A stretch of DNA of 32,638 nucleotides from positions 1-32,638 of the forward strand of contig JAUNRX010000029.1 of the NCBI GenBank assembly GCA_030539495.1, read 5' to 3'. The stretch comes from a bacterium (lineage in GTDB: Bacteria; Bacillota; Clostridia; Lachnospirales; Lachnospiraceae). The notes below the pieces were generated by a model. The model saw only the letters and a program-made list of their open reading frames with translations. It was not told where the DNA came from and searched no databases. This document shows positions 30,321-32,638 of the stretch, piece after piece (position 1 is the stretch's first letter; every line of letters starts with the position of its first letter). The position numbers were made by a program, and so were the translations under genes.

Positions 30321-32117
30321 TTGAATGTTGACGGTGTATTGAAATATTTAAATACTGTGGATCACTGGTACTTATCAAGGAATAAAAATCTTTCTGTGAT
30401 TGCCACTCGGCCAATTAATGCAGAAGAATTTGTAATATATAAAGTAGAACCTTTAGGAAACGATAGTGCAAAGAAGGCATTTTCAGCACTTGAGAATGTT
30501 CTTAGTGCAATGGAGTTGCCAGGCATCATTTTATTTTATTGTATCCAAGGCATTAATGGGGGGATCCAGTATTACTATGGGATTAGTATTGATACAACAT
30601 ATACTATGGAGCCAAGAATGAGCCGAAGTGTATTATCACAGGCAAGTATGGTCTTTGAAGCTGTATACTCAGGAAACTTTCCACAAAATCCATTAATTAA
30701 GTTAAATAATATTGAAAAATGTGCTATTGCAAAGAGCGTGTATGAGTATTGCTATGCAGGTGTTTTAGAAGGGGTTCCGGGAGAATTTGATACATCTTCC
30801 AATGAAATCGGTGCTAATAACGTAAACCGTTCTATGTCAGGAGATAATTTTCTTGTAATTGAATTGGCAAGACCACTTTGCCTTGCGCTTGATAATCAAA
30901 TATCGTGTAACCTTGAGACAATTACATCTCAGTTAGAACCACTTGCAAACCGTACGGAGAATTGTGTCCATACAGACTCTAAGAATAGCAGTGTCAATGT
31001 AAATGAAGGACACTTTTGTTCGAACAGCTATATAAGGGGCAATACGGAGATACGAAGAGAATACCGTTTTTCAGATAACAACCGAGGAGGGACGGCAACA
31101 CCAGCGTCAAATCAGTCAGCAACCTCATCCCAACAGGGAAATGAGGAGCGGCAGCAGACCAATATTGATAGAGTCAATGATTTAGACGAAGCAGCTTTTG
31201 AAGGAGAGTTTCAGGGGACGGCTACAAGTCTGGCGAATTTAGTCAATAATGACTTGCTGGAAGAAGAAGATTTAGAACCTATGGAGGTCAATAAGAGTTC
31301 AAATAAGAGCTTAAATCAGAATAAGAAGCCTGTAAGAAATCAAATACACACGCAGCAACTGCCGCAAAAGTCTTGTCCGATGTGTAATCGAAGAAAGCGT
31401 CAGCCACAGCTTATGATTCAGGCGCTTAGACCACCTGGAAATATAAATGCAAGGATACAAAACCGTGCAATATCAAGAGGACTTGGAGCACCAAACCTGC
31501 CACTAGGAACCACATTAGCATCCCAGTTGGTAGGTGGAAATTTGCCGTTCATTGATGGAGACTTTTTGGTTAGTGATATTGAACGTCAGATCAGTTTATC
31601 TAATAGTAATACGTTGTTAAAGACTAATAGTGATAATTTATCCACGACACAGAGTAAATCGGCAACAAGGACCAAGACGTCGACAAGAAATATTTCCAAT
31701 CGGAATGCCTATAGCTGGGTCCGCTATAATGAAAACTTACTATATAGCCGGTTGGATGTTGGAAAGTCACAGGGATTATATTTGTATACGACTGCGTTAT
31801 TTGCAGATAGTAATGTAACCTTGATCAAGTTGTCAGCGGCATTGAAATATACGTATAATGCCAGTGGGTATAATAAGATTCCGGTGATCATGACCAATTT
31901 ATGCAACTATGATCTTAGAATGCAGGCATTTAGTAATTTTCAAATCCCAGAGTATGTTAGGGGAGACGAGCGACTTGGTTTTTCCGATGAAGAAATCCTG
32001 TTACGAAGTAATTTTTCTCAATGTCTATCGAGAAGTATTGCTTACGGTGGAAACTGGTTATCCAGTAAAGAGTTAGGTTCTATTTTTGCAGTGCCACAGG
32101 CTCAAAATGCGGAGTAA
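30321..32117 (+). CDS. Unknown protein resembling the N-terminal half of a HerA/VirD4-like ATPase, without the ATPase
   Basis: A 598-residue protein whose family I cannot name with certainty. Residues ~1-210 (YLNTVDHWYLSRNKNLSV, then VIYKVEPLG and LPGIILFYCIQG) recall the N-terminal domain of clostridial HerA/VirD4-type ATP-binding proteins. Residues ~210-480 are Ser/Asn/Thr/Gln-rich and disordered-looking, with a C352-X2-C355 knuckle. The C-terminal ~115 residues end in SSKELGSIFAVPQAQNAE, which resembles the stretch just before the Walker A domain in those proteins; here the stop comes first, and no ATPase appears in the next 500 bases. The start is TTG at 30321 with GGGGGTGA just before; alternatives are ATG 30303 and GTG 30294, the latter too close to the predicted transcription start. 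The ATPase may be lost or encoded elsewhere. Confidence 0.75.
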   Translation: MNVDGVLKYLNTVDHWYLSRNKNLSVIATRPINAEEFVIYKVEPLGNDSAKKAFSALENVLSAMELPGIILFYCIQGINGGIQYYYGISIDTTYTMEPRMSRSVLSQASMVFEAVYSGNFPQNPLIKLNNIEKCAIAKSVYEYCYAGVLEGVPGEFDTSSNEIGANNVNRSMSGDNFLVIELARPLCLALDNQISCNLETITSQLEPLANRTENCVHTDSKNSSVNVNEGHFCSNSYIRGNTEIRREYRFSDNNRGGTATPASNQSATSSQQGNEERQQTNIDRVNDLDEAAFEGEFQGTATSLANLVNNDLLEEEDLEPMEVNKSSNKSLNQNKKPVRNQIHTQQLPQKSCPMCNRRKRQPQLMIQALRPPGNINARIQNRAISRGLGAPNLPLGTTLASQLVGGNLPFIDGDFLVSDIERQISLSNSNTLLKTNSDNLSTTQSKSATRTKTSTRNISNRNAYSWVRYNENLLYSRLDVGKSQGLYLYTTALFADSNVTLIKLSAALKYTYNASGYNKIPVIMTNLCNYDLRMQAFSNFQIPEYVRGDERLGFSDEEILLRSNFSQCLSRSIAYGGNWLSSKELGSIFAVPQAQNAE

Positions 32118-32300
32118 TTGAAACTAGAATATTTTGCATAATATGATTTAGTTTAGCGAAAATATTAAGTATAAAAAATTTATAAAAAAGTAAATATTTT
32201 ACATTTAATATGTTGCATAATTACAAAAATAGGAGTATTCTATAGTTACAAAAGAAACAATAAGGTGTAGGTACGTTAGAGAAAAAATTGTATCTAATGC

Positions 32301-32417
32301 TTGTATAGAGATTGGAGGTGTAACAGAAAAGTAGCACGAACAAACTCTTGTAAAACGCTAAAGGAGCTTGACATACCTCGCGATTTTTACTTAAGAACGA
32401 TAGAGGCAAATACATAA
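32301..32417 (+). pseudogene. Possible decayed small gene after the orphan protein
   Basis: A good ribosome binding site GGAGGTG (32312-32318) has no start codon in a sensible position. An open stretch of 38 codons in one frame contains a plausible protein piece (VARTNSCKTLKELDIPRDFYL), and the same frame continues past the stop with only two further stops in about 140 bases. This looks like a gene that has lost its start and frame. No family is recognised. The rest of 32118-32580 is AT-rich with nothing identifiable. Confidence 0.3.
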
Positions 32418-32584
32418 CGACTTAGTAATACACCAAGCGAAGATTAACATACAATCAGAAGTATAGCATACGTATCCCAAACACAAGGTACAAAACGAAG
32501 TTTTGAAATACCTAGTAAGATTATAAGATACATAGCCACAAGATAATTAATAATAAGAACTAATATAATATCCTTTCTTAAAAA

Positions 32585-32621
32585 GGAAGCTGTTACCCAA
32601 TCAGGAGCAGCTTCTTTTTTT
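32585..32621 (+). terminator. Intrinsic terminator near the window end
   Basis: GAAGCTG (32586-32592) pairs with CAGCTTC (32608-32614), followed by a T-tract. It implies transcription across the preceding gene-poor 460 bases. Confidence 0.88.
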
Positions 32622-32638
32622 ATTGATAGAAAAGTTCT

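Overview
The window is low-GC DNA with every recognisable gene on the + strand. It comes from an anaerobic, probably motile Firmicute. A clostridial ThiC, a FAD disulfide reductase, a basic membrane protein (BMP)-type nucleoside importer, an ECF S component, YjdF, YwbE and a SEC-C protein together suggest the Lachnospiraceae (Clostridium cluster XIVa). This is an inference from gene content, not from a marker gene. There is no phage, insertion sequence, CRISPR array, rRNA or tRNA that I can support.

Layout. 1-3036: a repeat-rich leader, a ThiC-family radical SAM enzyme and an AraC-type regulator. 3037-3570: a gene-free stretch with a possible small RNA, a terminator, a 17-bp-arm palindrome and a dispersed structured repeat; the end of that repeat also opens the window. 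3571-6271: a TcyP-type cystine importer and a CoA-disulfide-reductase-like flavoprotein, 1 base apart. 6381-10141: a chemoreceptor, an unknown protein and a lipoprotein that looks like the extracellular head of SecD. 10290-15186: a complete BMP-type ABC importer (binding lipoprotein, double ATPase, two permeases). 15314-17526: a DUF5131 iron-sulfur protein, YwbE and a SEC-C protein.

17678-19349: a MarR regulator with an AdcR-like His/Glu set, followed by a cation diffusion facilitator with a manganese-type N-D-D-D site; a three-half-site operator overlaps the promoter. 19501-20650: an ECF S component translationally coupled to a P-loop kinase. 20744-27600: a run of four genes, a MrfA-type SF2 helicase with a four-cysteine cluster, a UvrD/PcrA-type SF1 helicase with a Tudor-like tail, a membrane-anchored metallophosphoesterase and ribokinase. 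27762-29073: a methyltransferase and a HAD phosphatase. 29066-29997: a complete yjdF unit (promoter, yjdF-motif riboswitch, YjdF, glutaredoxin-like protein). 30321-32117: a 598-residue protein that looks like the front half of a HerA/VirD4-type ATPase without its ATPase. The last 520 bases hold a possible decayed gene and a terminator.

Functional themes are thiol/disulfide handling (cystine import, disulfide reductase, glutaredoxin-like protein), metal export, vitamin and nucleoside salvage, and DNA repair. The least explained items are the ATPase-less 598-residue protein, the dispersed hairpin repeat, the GGGCATA motif cluster upstream of thiC, and the SecD-head lipoprotein.
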